In this document: positions 63,065-64,000 of the stretch, piece by piece
Position numbering within the stretch: position 1 is the first letter of the stretch
Layout of the letters: each line of letters opens with the position of its first letter
Assembly: GCA_032207245.1 (NCBI GenBank)
Contig: CM063498.1
Location: 96,783,851-96,847,850, forward strand
Reading direction: 5' to 3'
Length of the DNA: 64,000 nt
Source: Pardosa pseudoannulata
Lineage: Eukaryota; Arthropoda; Arachnida; Araneae; Lycosidae
Program-made: the position numbers and the translations under genes
Notes under the pieces: model-generated
Databases searched by the model: none
Told to the model about the DNA's origin: nothing
What the model saw: the letters and a program-made list of their open reading frames with translations, nothing else

Positions 63065-63372
63065 TAAGGGATACTGGGTCTGCACATAACGCCCTACACC
63101 AGATTTATCTGGTGGGGGGCAGGTCACCTGGTCATTATTGATATTCACTAACTTTCATAGACAGACTTAGAACTTTGTAAAGGAAGATAATAAATTTCTT
63201 TAAATTTATTAGTACACTCATCGGTATACTTTTTGTAAACCTTCTGTTTACTTATCATCTATTCATATTAAAATTCACGTTAACATGAACGAAGAAAATT
63301 TAATTAGTTATACATAAAGATAAAATACTTGTATCTTGAATAAATAAAATTTTACATCAAATGAATATCAAA

Positions 63373-64000
63373 AACTTTTTATTACTTCCTTATAGGAATT
63401 TAGAAATTTAAATCTCAAAATATTTGATCCACTTATTTTAAAATATGATTTAGTTAAACATGCATTAAGACAAAACTATAAATATCTTGAATTAAATCCT
63501 CCAGAACTAAAATATATTTTTCTTTAACATAATATTTTGTAAAATCGTATGATTTTATAGTATATGACGTAGTTAAAACCTATCCAACTAATTTGAAATA
63601 AATGAAAAGGTATACTTATACCCACTTTTCCTTTATGACGTGATGTATATGTAAAATTACAAAGTACTGCTTCAGATAGTTAAAAAGAAAATGACAATCC
63701 GATTACGTCGTATTTTAAAATATGTCTCTAATATTCCCCATCCACTTTCCATGCTTAATTTTTAAAAAAATATGCGGTTAAAATTCGATAATTTGGAGAG
63801 AATCAATGTCGCTAGAAACTAATCAAATTTATACCGCACTGCTTTTTAGGAATAGCAGAATACCCCTTAAAGTGCTTCGCGTCATGATTTCAGTGTGAAA
63901 ATTATTAGTTCTTTAACCCTCTATTGCTCAGAAAACCGACGTTTATTGCTGTGCTTATTATGCCATAAAAGCCGTTGAAATACTGACATAGTTATTTATG
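63373..64000. other. AT-rich stretch to the end of the window
   Basis: Nothing recognised. The last ~200 bases are slightly richer in G+C but give no matching family. Confidence 0.5.

Larger units (their letters stand above)
59358..63372. repeat. Tandem duplication, two units of 1.78 and 2.23 kb
   Basis: Unit A runs from about 59358 to 61132 and unit B from about 61139 to 63372. They share GGACGCATG.CAAA.GACATT, CCCTGCAATCGAAATTAA, GCAACTTT.GTGAAAGTC, TCAGTTCTCGGGTTA and more in order. The left two thirds have diverged strongly. The right ~620 bp (60510-61132 versus 62751-63372) differ at about four bases only. Unit B is longer because a solo LTR and an (AT)n tract lie at 61872-62320. Each unit carries one 76-codon frame. 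Confidence 0.92.

Overview
The window looks like AT-rich nuclear DNA from an animal, most likely an arthropod and perhaps a spider or other chelicerate. The host guess is an inference from the style of the Tc1-type transposase relic and the mix of elements. There is no operon structure, no long open frame and no intact host gene that I can support. Nearly every open frame over 60 codons is a microsatellite translation, lies inside a transposon or LTR, or is chance AT-rich frame. The window reads as intergenic or intronic DNA built from layers of mobile elements and tandem duplications, many of them datable by nesting.

Layout. 1-620 is a broken Tc1/mariner (DD36E-type) transposase, followed to 1411 by AT/CA microsatellites and a ~60-bp minisatellite. 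3709-4213 is a 265-bp tandem duplication. 5443-6003 and 11032-12035 are solo LTRs with target-site duplications. 9000-10022 is a triplicated 3' part of a non-LTR retrotransposon. 15.2-15.5 kb is an unexplained GC-rich segment, and 16.44-17.13 kb is an LTR-element remnant. 18.3-19.26 kb is a 170-bp tandem array. 19866-20383 is a deleted hAT element with an 8-bp target duplication. About 21.8-33.2 kb is an old, badly decayed tandem array of a roughly 1-1.4 kb unit. Into it have inserted a foldback MITE (TA duplication), a piggyBac-like element (TTAA), a SINE that was itself split by a second piggyBac-type MITE (TTAA), and a LINE fragment that was itself hit by a SINE. 34487-36078 and 39226-40490 are Helitron-like elements. 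37.5-38.5 kb and 46.2-46.6 kb are further tandem duplications. 42.85-43.77 kb is an unclassified LTR-like unit. 49.5-57.0 kb holds three diverged copies of one segment and a 21-copy 82-bp satellite (52873-54589). 59.36-63.37 kb is a tandem duplication whose second copy took up a solo LTR and whose right third is almost identical between copies.

The thread linking the window is a tRNA-derived SINE family with a short CCAAA-type tail. I count eleven copies on both strands, full length about 170-180 bp. Six have clear target duplications of 11-14 bp and one has a shorter candidate of about 8 bp. Nothing here suggests genes working together; the biology visible is genome turnover.
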